This document shows positions 1-7,227 of a stretch of 64,000 bases of DNA, one piece after another (position 1 is the first letter of the stretch; the number at the start of each line of letters is the position of its first letter). Origin of the DNA: M3007 sp040397785 (GTDB lineage: Bacteria > Bacteroidota > Bacteroidia > Chitinophagales > Saprospiraceae). A program made the translations under genes and the position numbers. The DNA is taken from positions 1 to 64,000 of the forward strand of contig JBBAVI010000008.1 in assembly GCA_040397785.1 (NCBI GenBank), in the 5' to 3' direction. The notes under the pieces were generated by a model. It saw only the letters and a program-made list of their open reading frames with translations. It was not told the origin of the DNA and ran no database searches.

Positions 1-391
1 CGATTCGGTTATTCTAGTACAAATTAATCTTACATCACAGCGGGGTCACACCCTGCCCCACAATTGTAAATTTAAAATTCTGTGTCTGTCCGAAAAGGCA
101 GGATGTGATAAACATAGCCCCTAAAAATAAAGATGTCTTAATTGTCATGGTCAATTTTTTTATTCATCTATCCTTCAAATCCACTTTAATCTTGGCACAT
201 ACGAACTTTTCATGCACGCGTAGCAAAGTTAAATTATGAGCGCCCATTTTCCAAGATCTATTAATTTTAAATTTTATTCAATTGAGAATGAATTATTTTT
301 AGGAGGTATTCCAATGCATTGGATTTACCAACAATATAAAATACAAATCACCCAATATTTAAAAGTCCTATTCTGAACAATGGTTGTGCTC
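1..391. other. Gene-free AT-rich flank of the scaffold gap
   Basis: No credible coding region is seen on either strand. The stretch is AT-rich apart from a short GC-rich patch near 38-60, and it contains one copy of a dispersed intergenic repeat (151-239). It ends abruptly in the N gap, so a gene interrupted by the gap cannot be excluded. Confidence 0.6.
151..239 (+). repeat. Dispersed intergenic repeat, copy A
   Basis: The core ATCTATCCTTCAAATCCAC is shared with copies at 1321-1470 and 5463-5560. The second half (ACGAACTTTTCA, then GCAAAGTTAAAT.ATGA) is shared only with the 1321-1470 copy. No reading frame is kept between the copies, so this is a non-coding repeat. Confidence 0.75.
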
Positions 392-491
392 NNNNNNNNN
401 NNNNNNNNNNNNNNNNNNNNNNNNNNNNNNNNNNNNNNNNNNNNNNNNNNNNNNNNNNNNNNNNNNNNNNNNNNNNNNNNNNNNNNNNNNN
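392..491. other. Scaffold gap (100 N)
   Basis: Exactly 100 consecutive N, a usual placeholder for a gap of unknown length. It abuts a tandem repeat array, so repeat collapse is a likely cause. Reading frames running through the N are artefacts. Confidence 0.98.
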
Positions 492-623
492 GCGCTGGGT
501 TCAACGTGCGCTCGCGCTGGGTTCAACGTGCGCTCGCGCTGGGTTCAACGTGCGCTCGCGCTGGGTTCCACATGCGCTCGCGCTGGGTTCCACATGCGCT
601 CGCGCTGGGTTCCACCCAGTGCG
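492..623 (+). repeat. 22-bp GC-rich tandem repeat array
   Basis: About six head-to-tail copies of a 22-bp unit start at 492, 514, 536, 558, 580 and 602. The first three read GCGCTGGGTTCAACGTGCGC plus TC. The next two change CAACGT to CCACAT. The sixth decays into CCACCCAGTGCGCC. Downstream (624-655) a related palindromic CCCGGGTTCCACCCGGGG follows. The array is far more GC-rich than its surroundings and is cut by the scaffold gap, so the true copy number is unknown. Frames through it are open only because the repeat lacks stops. Confidence 0.9.
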
Positions 624-785
624 CCTATCCCCCGGGTTCCACCCGGGGTTCCAACACCAAACACCCCGCAAACCCATCCAACACAATGGTTGCAAGAGGC
701 ATTCGAGGCGACACGCCAACCAAAACCCTACAAATGAAACACCACCTTCAACCCAACATTGCCGCCCAAGATGAAAATCAGGGAT
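624..785. other. Gene-free stretch after the tandem array
   Basis: C/A-rich sequence with no supported gene. One plus-strand frame ends at 737 with a peptide that looks protein-like (WLQEAFEATRQPKPYK then stop). It could be the tail of a broken gene lost in the gap, but nothing upstream supports it. Confidence 0.4.
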
Positions 786-1115
786 TTAGTGTATTTTAAT
801 TACGATACACTTATCAACACCTTTCTTGTCAAACTTCATGATTAAGCCATCTGCATTCGGGAATTTGTTTCTGGCTTTTTTAATCAAGTTCCCCCTGATT
901 GATTCATATTGTGTATCAGTTATAAATCCAATTTCAAGAGCCCCAATACTGTCATAAGCCATTACAGGCTTGCTATCCGTAAAAATATAGAAGCCTTCAA
1001 TTTTATTCACTTCGGCTGTTGATGCGTTAGGTTCAAAGTTCGCAACTTTTAAAGCGAGAAGGATTGTTACGCTAATCCCCAAAAGAAAACTAATAAGAGA
1101 CTTTTTCATATTCAT
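786..1115 (-). CDS. Small exported or membrane-anchored hypothetical protein
   Basis: A 109-residue protein of unknown function. The start is either 1115 (MNMKKS) or 1109 (MKKS); a GGA-containing purine patch lies about 10 bases upstream. Residues 4-24 form one hydrophobic segment after two lysines, consistent with an uncleaved anchor or signal peptide. The rest is a small domain with a segment rich in Ile, Lys and Arg (IRGNLIKKARNKFPNADGL). From memory this resembles small accessory proteins of Bacteroidota with a YxxIR..LIKKA...P.ADGLI pattern; this was not searched. It stands alone between the repeat array and an attC-like hairpin, which suggests accessory DNA. Confidence 0.6.
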   Translation of the reverse strand: MNMKKSLISFLLGISVTILLALKVANFEPNASTAEVNKIEGFYIFTDSKPVMAYDSIGALEIGFITDTQYESIRGNLIKKARNKFPNADGLIMKFDKKGVDKCIVIKIH

Positions 1116-1271
1116 TTTTTTAGGTCCTACTCATTTGGCTTTTCGGTGTCGCCCCGTTTTTTTGTGTGGTCACTGGACTCCACTTTTTTCGATCTTTGCA
1201 GTCGGCATAGTCAAGATTTGACGAACTGTCTCGTAGTTTTGCTTGCGTCTGTCTGTCGTGTCGTTCGATAC

Positions 1272-1326
1272 GCTATCCCACAACGTTTTGCCAAACGGCT
1301 ATTACGCCTTCGTCCGTTGTTATAGC
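1272..1326 (-). repeat. attC-like imperfect inverted repeat
   Basis: The outer arms GCTATCCCACAACG (1272-1285) and CGTTGTTATAGC (1315-1326) pair except for a small internal mismatch, enclosing about 29 bases. On the minus strand the order CTATAACAACG...CGTTGTGGGATAG recalls integron attC sites, but the canonical RYYYAAC/GTTRRRY boxes are not intact. It lies about 155 bases upstream of the small gene at 786-1115. It could also be another kind of palindromic element. Confidence 0.4.
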
Positions 1327-1470
1327 CATCTCTAAATGGTTATGAAAACGGCTCGCTTATAATCCATTGAAAATCAATTTCCCTTATCCCATCCTTCAAA
1401 TCCATTTAAATCTGGGTTTACATGTATAAATACGAACTTTTCACGCATGTGTGGCAAAGTTAAATAATGA
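1321..1470 (+). repeat. Dispersed intergenic repeat, copy B
   Basis: This is the longest copy. Its head (TATAGCCA, AAAACGGCT, CCATTGAAAATCAATTT) matches the copy at 5463-5560. Its core (ATCCTTCAAATCCA) matches both other copies. Its tail (ACGAACTTTTCACGCATG, GGCAAAGTTAAATAATGA) matches the copy at 151-239. It starts inside the right arm of the attC-like hairpin. Confidence 0.75.
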
Positions 1471-1522
1471 TATATGCAAACACGGCAGAGATTTGATGAT
1501 CATCAATAATCTGAAAAATAAA

Positions 1523-1556
1523 ACCGAGCAGACAAGTACCTTCTCGTCAACTCGGT
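1523..1556 (-). terminator. Probable terminator of the metal-uptake operon
   Basis: On the minus strand ACCGAG and CTCGGT pair around a loop that holds a weaker inner stem, followed by the T-rich run TTTTATTTTT. It lies about 25 bases after the stop of the lipoprotein gene at 1582. Confidence 0.55.
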
Positions 1557-1581
1557 CTTGTTATCTTACAAAGGAATTGAA

Positions 1582-2118
1582 TTACTGTACTTTAACAGGG
1601 AACGTCACATCGAAATCAACCGATCCGCCCGGGTCAGTGATATTGTTCTTATCGGTCGGCTCATGAATCATCTTAATGCGTACGCTACCTGTTGAGGCGG
1701 CAGCGCTGGTCCATTTAGAATCCTGTCCAAACGGTTTTCCGGCTGCATCCAAATTCAAATCGCCTACCACCAAGTTGCCGCCAGTAACCTGGTACACGAA
1801 TAAATGATCATTGCTTTCTGCCGCTATTTCGCTGTCTAATTCCGTGGTGCCATCGTACACATGGACATGGACATTAAAAACAGTATTCACCGGGATATCG
1901 ATCGACGCGATGGTATTGAAAACGCCATCGGCATCAGGATCCTCGGCCGAAAATTCTTCGTTGAATGTACTGCCATTTATACCCGTGAGGTGTACTTCTA
2001 TTTTGGTGATTTTTTCTTCCACGGTGGCGTCATCCTTTTTGCAACCAACAACCAATGTAGCAGATGCCGCAATCAAAAGCATTAGAAATTTTGAAAATTG
2101 AATTTTTGAATAAGCCAT
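1582..2118 (-). CDS. Lipoprotein partner of the TonB receptor
   Basis: A 178-residue exported lipoprotein. The start at 2118 (MAYSKIQ) is chosen because it gives a normal signal peptide ending in the lipobox LVVGC followed by KKDD; an upstream in-frame start would overlap the receptor gene. The C-terminal part (SAAASTGSVRIKMIHEPTDK, then a GGSVDFDVTFPVKVQ end) matches my recollection of a Bacteroidota family labelled 'type 1 periplasmic binding fold superfamily', often found next to metal-type TonB receptors. It lies 31 bases after the receptor stop and is probably co-transcribed with it. A role in capturing or handing over the receptor's substrate is inference. Confidence 0.75.
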   Translation of the reverse strand: MAYSKIQFSKFLMLLIAASATLVVGCKKDDATVEEKITKIEVHLTGINGSTFNEEFSAEDPDADGVFNTIASIDIPVNTVFNVHVHVYDGTTELDSEIAAESNDHLFVYQVTGGNLVVGDLNLDAAGKPFGQDSKWTSAAASTGSVRIKMIHEPTDKNNITDPGGSVDFDVTFPVKVQ

Positions 2119-2149
2119 TGTTTGAATTTTGAAAAATGAAAAATCAAGT

Positions 2150-4513
2150 TTAAAGGGTGCGATTAAATAGCCACTTGGCCCGTACACCTACATTTACCCC
2201 TAACTCATCCGCATAAAATCGAAAAAAATTAAGGTAATCCCGATACCGGGTATTTAACAAATTTTGAATATTCAACCCCAGCTCCAGCGGGTGTTTGCCT
2301 ACCTTGAACGTATGTGCCGCGTCCAAAGTCAATACCGTATATTGGGCTGGCGCTGGCTTGGTCAAACCCGCATCCGGAATCCTAATCTGACGCAAAACAC
2401 TGGTACCCGAAATACGCACAAAACTGGGTGTTTGTGCTGCCTGTTCTCTCTCCTTAAAGGTCCATTTTATCCCATATTGATATCGATCGGCAGGCATCAA
2501 GGGCAGCCAATCCTGCTCGGCGCTTTCCTGGGTGCTCGTTTTAGCCAATCGATGCCCGCGTAACAAGGACAACTGTGTTTCTAAAGATAAATGACGACCC
2601 AACTTCACCGAAAAATTGCCGTCAATTCCCCTTATAACAACCTGGTCCTGTTGGTAAAAATAGGCAGGGTAGGGGCCGCGTACTGTCGTCACGATGCTGT
2701 CTTTGGGCTGATTTAAGTAAATAAACCCTTGAATCTGATTGCGATAGAGGGTAAGGTTTGTAGTCAGCCAGCGGTGGGCCCAATCAAGACTAAGATTCGT
2801 ATTCCAGGCTTTTTCCGATTGTAAAGCAGCATTTCCTTGCTCATATGTGCCTGCGCCCTGATGCACACCCCGTGCGTACAACTCGTTCACTGCAGGGGGC
2901 CGCCAGGCATAACCCGTATTTAACTTAACTCGTACTTGGGGCGCAATATGGTATAATACCCCCGCAACCCCCGAAACATTGCCAAACCAAAGCCGTTTAT
3001 CCAAATTATTGTTGCCATTGCCCGTGGTAGTCACATGGTTCCAACGATAATCATAACGCAAGCCTACATCAAACTCAAAAGGTGTCGGATAACGCCGCCA
3101 ACGCTCCAGCATCCATACCGATCCCGCCCATCCCAGGTAATCTGGAATGAAACCGCCCCGACTGACATAATTTAATTGCTGCATGGACTGCACCCCAATA
3201 CCGCCTTGCCAATGCCCAATGGGCAAATGCTCCAGTGCCAAATCCAGGGTATTGCTCCACAACTGAAAACTAATCTGCGCATTCCCATTCGATACCAGGC
3301 CATTGCGCCCCCGATCATACTCTTTGCGCTGGTTATACTGAAAACTGTATTGCCCGCTTAGTTTCCATACATCATTGATCCTATAAGCGGTTCGATACTT
3401 GAGTACGCTATGCCGAACACGCTGCTTCGGCCGATCAATCAAATAACTAAATTGATTCACGTTGTTACGCGGCGTATCCGCAGCAATGGCAGCGCGTAAA
3501 TCTTCCAGACTGCCCGTATGAGCTGAACGCAAAATCCCGTAATCCTGGTTAAACTGACTCACACTTAAGGAATGATCCCAATGTGTACTTTTCCAACCCG
3601 CGATGGCCGAAAAATCGAGTTCCAGTGCAGCCGTATTTCCCAACCAGTAATCTGGTGCGCGTAAATTACCACTGCGCTTGGCCGTTCCTTGTAGCCGAAA
3701 GGCCAAATTGCCATGTGCAGGCCGCCAATCCATGGCCCCGGAAACAACCCCGCCCAGCCCATTGCTGTACCCGCCCACCGACAACCAGCCATTTAATCCA
3801 GCTTGTGCCCGCAGGGATGCTGGCTCCAAAATTACCGCGCCGCCCATCGCACCCACACCATATCGAACCCCCGCAGCACCTTTTACAACTGTTATTTTAT
3901 CGGCAGTAAATGGATCGATTTCCGGCGCATGATCATTGCCCCATTGCTGACTTTGCAACGTCACCCCGTCCGATACAATGGCAATGCGGTTGGAATGCAA
4001 CCCCTGAATAACGGGCTTCGACACGTTTGCGCCGGAATTAAGCAAACTTACGCCTGGCAACTTTCGAAGGGTTTCGCCCAATCCCAATCCTTTAGCCGCC
4101 GCTAAGTCAACCTGTTGTACCGTGCTTTCAGCCTGGGTAGGTAGCGGCGCAACGGTCTTTTCCGAAATAAGCACCTCATGCAACACCGCATTGTGCCGCA
4201 ATTCAAAATTGAGCTCCTGGTTTTCTTTTAAACGCACGCGTCGTGTCTCATGCGCACATTCAATGTGCTGCAATTCAAGCACGTATTCGGAGGTATCACA
4301 CAAATCTGTAATGCTGTAATACCCGTACTCATCCGAAATGGCGCCGCGTCCAAGCGATTTCACAAAAATGGAGGCGTATGCTAAAGGCGCTTTGCTTTCA
4401 GCATCTAGAATATACCCGCGCAATGCCTGATGGCAGTCTTGTGCATGCAAACCTGCACATACACAATAACTTACAACCAGCGTACCGAATAATCGGGCCT
4501 TGTTGTTCAGCAT
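2150..4513 (-). CDS. TonB-dependent outer membrane receptor, ZnuD-like
   Basis: A 787-residue outer membrane receptor. It has a signal peptide (about 1-24), a carboxypeptidase-regulatory-like domain (about 28-110), then a plug and a 22-strand-type barrel. The plug contains QGLHSNRIAIVSDGV, QQWGNDHAPEID and VVKGAAGVRYG. The pattern around QWGN(D/E)HAPEID is typical of receptors grouped with zinc or heme uptake proteins of the ZnuD type; the substrate cannot be fixed from sequence. The flanking genes encode a His/Cys-rich small protein and a lipoprotein on the same strand with short spacers, which favours a metal. The length is normal for the family. Confidence 0.88.
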   Translation of the reverse strand: MLNNKARLFGTLVVSYCVCAGLHAQDCHQALRGYILDAESKAPLAYASIFVKSLGRGAISDEYGYYSITDLCDTSEYVLELQHIECAHETRRVRLKENQELNFELRHNAVLHEVLISEKTVAPLPTQAESTVQQVDLAAAKGLGLGETLRKLPGVSLLNSGANVSKPVIQGLHSNRIAIVSDGVTLQSQQWGNDHAPEIDPFTADKITVVKGAAGVRYGVGAMGGAVILEPASLRAQAGLNGWLSVGGYSNGLGGVVSGAMDWRPAHGNLAFRLQGTAKRSGNLRAPDYWLGNTAALELDFSAIAGWKSTHWDHSLSVSQFNQDYGILRSAHTGSLEDLRAAIAADTPRNNVNQFSYLIDRPKQRVRHSVLKYRTAYRINDVWKLSGQYSFQYNQRKEYDRGRNGLVSNGNAQISFQLWSNTLDLALEHLPIGHWQGGIGVQSMQQLNYVSRGGFIPDYLGWAGSVWMLERWRRYPTPFEFDVGLRYDYRWNHVTTTGNGNNNLDKRLWFGNVSGVAGVLYHIAPQVRVKLNTGYAWRPPAVNELYARGVHQGAGTYEQGNAALQSEKAWNTNLSLDWAHRWLTTNLTLYRNQIQGFIYLNQPKDSIVTTVRGPYPAYFYQQDQVVIRGIDGNFSVKLGRHLSLETQLSLLRGHRLAKTSTQESAEQDWLPLMPADRYQYGIKWTFKEREQAAQTPSFVRISGTSVLRQIRIPDAGLTKPAPAQYTVLTLDAAHTFKVGKHPLELGLNIQNLLNTRYRDYLNFFRFYADELGVNVGVRAKWLFNRTL

Positions 4514-4586
4514 GGATTTTTCTTAAAGAGTGGATAGGCCGTCATTAGAATACTGCGGCAACAATAGAGAAAGATGTAAATGGAGA

Positions 4587-4949
4587 CTAAAAAGCAGGTG
4601 GGCCCCGCAACTGGACAATAGCATAAAACCGCCGTGAATCTGGTGCATTATGCTTTAAAAAATCCAGTTTTTCAGGTAAAAAGGCAATTGAAAACAAATC
4701 CGTGCCTGGACTTACCAAGGTTACTGCTGAAAACCAAACGGCACAGATCGGACAATCCTCCTTCGGCGCATACTCCGAACCATGTAAATGCTTGTTCGAA
4801 TCCTGCTGGTAGGCAGCCTCGCATATTGCATGCGTGTGATCCGCGTGAAGCAACATCTCATGCGTAGCACGCAACATCCAACCCGCTGTAAACAACAGCG
4901 CAAGCAGGTAAGCCGTGCATTTCCGATAAAATGATCTTTGCTTCAACAT
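4587..4949 (-). CDS. His/Cys-rich small exported protein (DUF2946-like)
   Basis: A 120-residue protein. The start at 4949 (MLKQRS) replaces a TTG option at 4970 that would overlap the -7 box. One hydrophobic segment (about 13-27) precedes a potential metal-binding region: HEMLLHADHTHAICEA, then HLHGSEY and EDCPICAVW. The end RGPPAF is common in such proteins. Several histidines and a CxxC-type pair fit a small envelope metal-binding protein. It is the first gene of the operon with the TonB receptor, 73 bases downstream. Function beyond metal handling is unknown. Confidence 0.7.
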   Translation of the reverse strand: MLKQRSFYRKCTAYLLALLFTAGWMLRATHEMLLHADHTHAICEAAYQQDSNKHLHGSEYAPKEDCPICAVWFSAVTLVSPGTDLFSIAFLPEKLDFLKHNAPDSRRFYAIVQLRGPPAF

Positions 4950-4967
4950 AAAATGGTATGAACAATA

Positions 4968-4975
4968 CAAATGTA
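4968..4975 (-). promoter_or_regulatory. -7 box of the metal-uptake operon
   Basis: On the minus strand TACATTTG matches the Bacteroidota -7 consensus TAnnTTTG. Transcription would begin near 4961, about 12 bases before the ATG at 4949. No clear -33 TTG is seen at the right distance. Confidence 0.5.
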
Positions 4976-5015
4976 AACGTTCTGCTCGACTAATATTTAA
5001 TATTTAGACAAAAAA

Positions 5016-5061
5016 CATAAAAGCGCTTGCCTGGGACAAATCCCAGACAAGCGCTTTTATG
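5016..5061 (-). terminator. Strong hairpin after hpf
   Basis: The arms CATAAAAGCGCTTG and CAAGCGCTTTTATG pair perfectly and enclose an inner CTGGG/CCCAG stem. It lies 17 bases after the hpf stop. Its A/T-rich outer stem gives a U run in the minus-strand transcript. Confidence 0.85.
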
Positions 5062-5077
5062 AACATAAACTGTAATC

Positions 5078-5383
5078 TTAAGAACGTATACGGCGCTCTT
5101 TAAACTGCACCAGCTGTCTTTTCAAATTGTCCGCAGCCGCGTGCACCGCTACCTCAAAGGTTTTTCCACTTTTTTTATAAACCAGCACACTGCCGGGTAC
5201 TTTTAATCGAATCTCTGCAATTTTTTCCCGCACACGTGCGCCCGTATCCTGCAATTTTAAATGAACTTCCGCTTCTAGTGTGTGCTCAAAATAACGATTG
5301 AGCCTGCTGATTTTTTCTTCAATAAATGCTAACAACTTGGAATCAGCATGAAAATGAACGGATTTTACTTGAATTTTCATCAT
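5078..5383 (-). CDS. hpf: Ribosome hibernation promoting factor, short form
   Basis: A 101-residue HPF/YfiA-type protein that binds the 30S decoding site in stationary phase and favours 100S dimers or inactive ribosomes. The family fold is seen as MKIQVKSVHFHAD, then KLLAFIEEKISRLNRYF, then VHLKLQDTGARVREKIAEIR. The conserved C-terminal helix VAVHAAADNLKRQLVQFKER is present. It lacks the long-form C-terminal dimerisation domain. A single-gene unit is likely, with a strong terminator directly downstream. Confidence 0.92.
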   Translation of the reverse strand: MMKIQVKSVHFHADSKLLAFIEEKISRLNRYFEHTLEAEVHLKLQDTGARVREKIAEIRLKVPGSVLVYKKSGKTFEVAVHAAADNLKRQLVQFKERRIRS

Positions 5384-5696
5384 AATCGCACAAATTTTAA
5401 AATGAACGTTAGAAGTGATTATAGTGGCTTTGGAAATCTATTGTTGCTGTATCTTCGTTTATATAGCCAACGCAAAGTGGTCATTAAAACGGCTGGATTC
5501 TTTTCCATTGAAAATCAATTTTTTTATCTATCTATCCTTCAAACCCACTTAAATCTTGGTGTAATTTTAACATTTTGGTGCTTTGGTCCCCCAATTTTAG
5601 GACCTGCCGCACTAATTTCCAAATTTATTTTTCACACAACTCTAAAAAACTTTCCCGAACTTTGATTCACAATCCACAGTATTAAAAAATTTATCT
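5384..5696. other. Divergent intergenic region, hpf and aldehyde dehydrogenase
   Basis: 313 bases without a gene between two divergent genes. It holds copy C of the dispersed repeat (5463-5560). Promoters for both genes must lie here, but no full TTG/TAnnTTTG pair is convincing. Confidence 0.6.
5463..5560 (+). repeat. Dispersed intergenic repeat, copy C
   Basis: It shares TATAGCCA, AAAACGGCT and CCATTGAAAATCAATTT with copy B, and ATCTATCCTTCAAACCCAC, then AATCTTGG, with copy A. The tail present in A and B is missing. Confidence 0.75.
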
Positions 5697-7145
5697 ATGT
5701 CAGAACTGGCTATTGCACCCGATAAAATTTCGCAATCGCAAGATATTCAAGCGATTTTCGAAAACCTAAAAGCCAATCAATTCAACGTGGGCCGAACTAC
5801 CGTGCGCGCACGTATTGCAAAACTAAAACGCTTTCACGCCACCATGTTGCGCTTCCAGGAAGAGATCAATCAGGCCATGTGGGCCGATTTCCGAAAAAGT
5901 CCCACCGAAGTTGCCATTTCTGAAATCGGCGTCGTCAACACGGAGATCCGTCATGCCATTCGAAACCTCGGTACATGGTTAACGCCCAAGCGGGTCGGAA
6001 TGCCGCTTATGATGATCGGTACACGTTCCGAAATACGATACGAGCCCAAAGGCGTTTGTCTCATCATCGCGCCCTGGAATTTTCCCTTCTGCTTGAGCTT
6101 GGCACCCATCGCACTCGCCGTCGCTGCCGGCAACGTGGTGGTCCTGAAACCCTCCGAAATGGCGCCGCACAGTTCGGCAGTCATGAAGAAAATAATAGAA
6201 GCGGTTTTCCCAGCCAACGAAGTAGCGGTGGTGGAAGGTGCTGCCGAAGTAGCCACCCAACTTCTGGCTTTACCATTCAACCATATCTTTTTTACCGGAA
6301 GTCCGCAAGTAGGAAAAATTGTGATGCGCGCCGCCGCCGAACACCTCGCTTCGGTTACCCTCGAATTAGGCGGAAAAAGCCCCGTAATCGTCGATGAAAC
6401 GGCCAATTTAAACCTCGCCGCCGCCCAAATTTCGTGGATCAATGCCATGAACGCCGGACAAATTTGCATCGCGCCCGATTATGTGCTCGTGCACGAAAAC
6501 GTGAAGGATGCGCTGCTCCTAAAATTAAAAGAGAAAAACGAAAAGTTTTACGGCAATACCCCGGAAGCACGAGCAACGACACCCGACTATGCACGTTTAA
6601 GCACCGATCGCCATTTTAGCCGGGTAAAAGCCTTGCTCGATGATGCCCTTGCGCAAGGCGCCCAATTAGTTTTTGGCGGAAATACAAACGCCGCCGAACG
6701 CTACATCGAACCAACCCTGCTCGATCATGTTCCCGAGCATGCAAAAATTTGGAAGGAAGAAGTATTCGGCCCGGTATTGCCCATCCGAACCTTCAAACAT
6801 ACGGAGGAGGTAATTGAATATGTAAACAAAGACGAACGGCCGCTTGCTTTGTATGTTTTCAGCGCCCGCAAGCGATTTATTGAACAAATTTTTGCCGAAA
6901 CCCGCAGCGGTGGGGTAGCGGCCAACGAATGTGCCATCCAGTTCTACCACAACGACCTGCCGTTTGGTGGCAGCAACAACAGCGGCATAGGTAAAGGACA
7001 CGGCGAATTTGGTTTTTTGGAATTCATCAATCAACGCAGTATTACCTTTCAAAACCGTATTTTCCCACACACCCTTCTTTTTATGCCCCCCTATGGCAGT
7101 AAGTTAGCCCAATTTTTGCTCAAAGGCGTCGCACGCTGGTTCTAA
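5697..7145 (+). CDS. Aldehyde dehydrogenase, class 3-like
   Basis: A 482-residue NAD(P)-dependent aldehyde dehydrogenase that oxidises aldehydes to acids. The N-terminal cofactor fold includes PWNFPFCLSLAPIALAVAAG and LKPSEMAPHSSA. The general-base glutamate lies in ELGGKSP near residue 223 and the catalytic cysteine in NAGQICIAPDY near residue 257. The hydrophobic C-terminal tail (PPYGSKLAQFLLKGVARWF) resembles class 3 fatty/aryl aldehyde dehydrogenases and may touch the membrane. The substrate is unknown. It is a single-gene unit, convergent with the foldase gene across a shared terminator. Confidence 0.92.
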   Translation: MSELAIAPDKISQSQDIQAIFENLKANQFNVGRTTVRARIAKLKRFHATMLRFQEEINQAMWADFRKSPTEVAISEIGVVNTEIRHAIRNLGTWLTPKRVGMPLMMIGTRSEIRYEPKGVCLIIAPWNFPFCLSLAPIALAVAAGNVVVLKPSEMAPHSSAVMKKIIEAVFPANEVAVVEGAAEVATQLLALPFNHIFFTGSPQVGKIVMRAAAEHLASVTLELGGKSPVIVDETANLNLAAAQISWINAMNAGQICIAPDYVLVHENVKDALLLKLKEKNEKFYGNTPEARATTPDYARLSTDRHFSRVKALLDDALAQGAQLVFGGNTNAAERYIEPTLLDHVPEHAKIWKEEVFGPVLPIRTFKHTEEVIEYVNKDERPLALYVFSARKRFIEQIFAETRSGGVAANECAIQFYHNDLPFGGSNNSGIGKGHGEFGFLEFINQRSITFQNRIFPHTLLFMPPYGSKLAQFLLKGVARWF

Positions 7146-7150
7146 TAAAA

Positions 7151-7204
7151 AAAGCGGCTGTCACGAGTGCAGGATTTAAACCTGAAAACTCGGACAGCCG
7201 CTTT
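7151..7204 (+). terminator. Bidirectional terminator
   Basis: The arms AAAGCGGCTGTC and GACAGCCGCTTT pair perfectly, with A and T runs on the outside, between two convergent genes. It can serve both the aldehyde dehydrogenase (plus) and the foldase (minus). Confidence 0.85.
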
Positions 7205-7227
7205 ATGTTGTATAAAACTTCGCTCGA

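Larger units (their letters stand above)
1116..1581. other. Long gene-free stretch with hairpin, repeat and terminator
   Basis: No gene is supported in these 466 bases. They contain the leader of the small protein at 786-1115, an imperfect attC-like hairpin (1272-1326), copy B of the dispersed repeat (1321-1470) and the probable terminator of the metal-uptake operon (1523-1556). Confidence 0.7.

Noticed and set aside
492..623. CRISPR array
   Set aside because: Units are contiguous 22-bp tandem repeats without spacers, and no cas genes are present.
688..737. Protein-like C-terminus WLQEAFEATRQPKPYK on the plus strand
   Set aside because: The upstream frame is repeat sequence and gap; there is no way to support a gene without the missing sequence.
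380..799. Open frames running across the N gap and the tandem array on both strands
   Set aside because: They consist of N-derived X and of the 22-bp repeat, which lacks stops in several frames.
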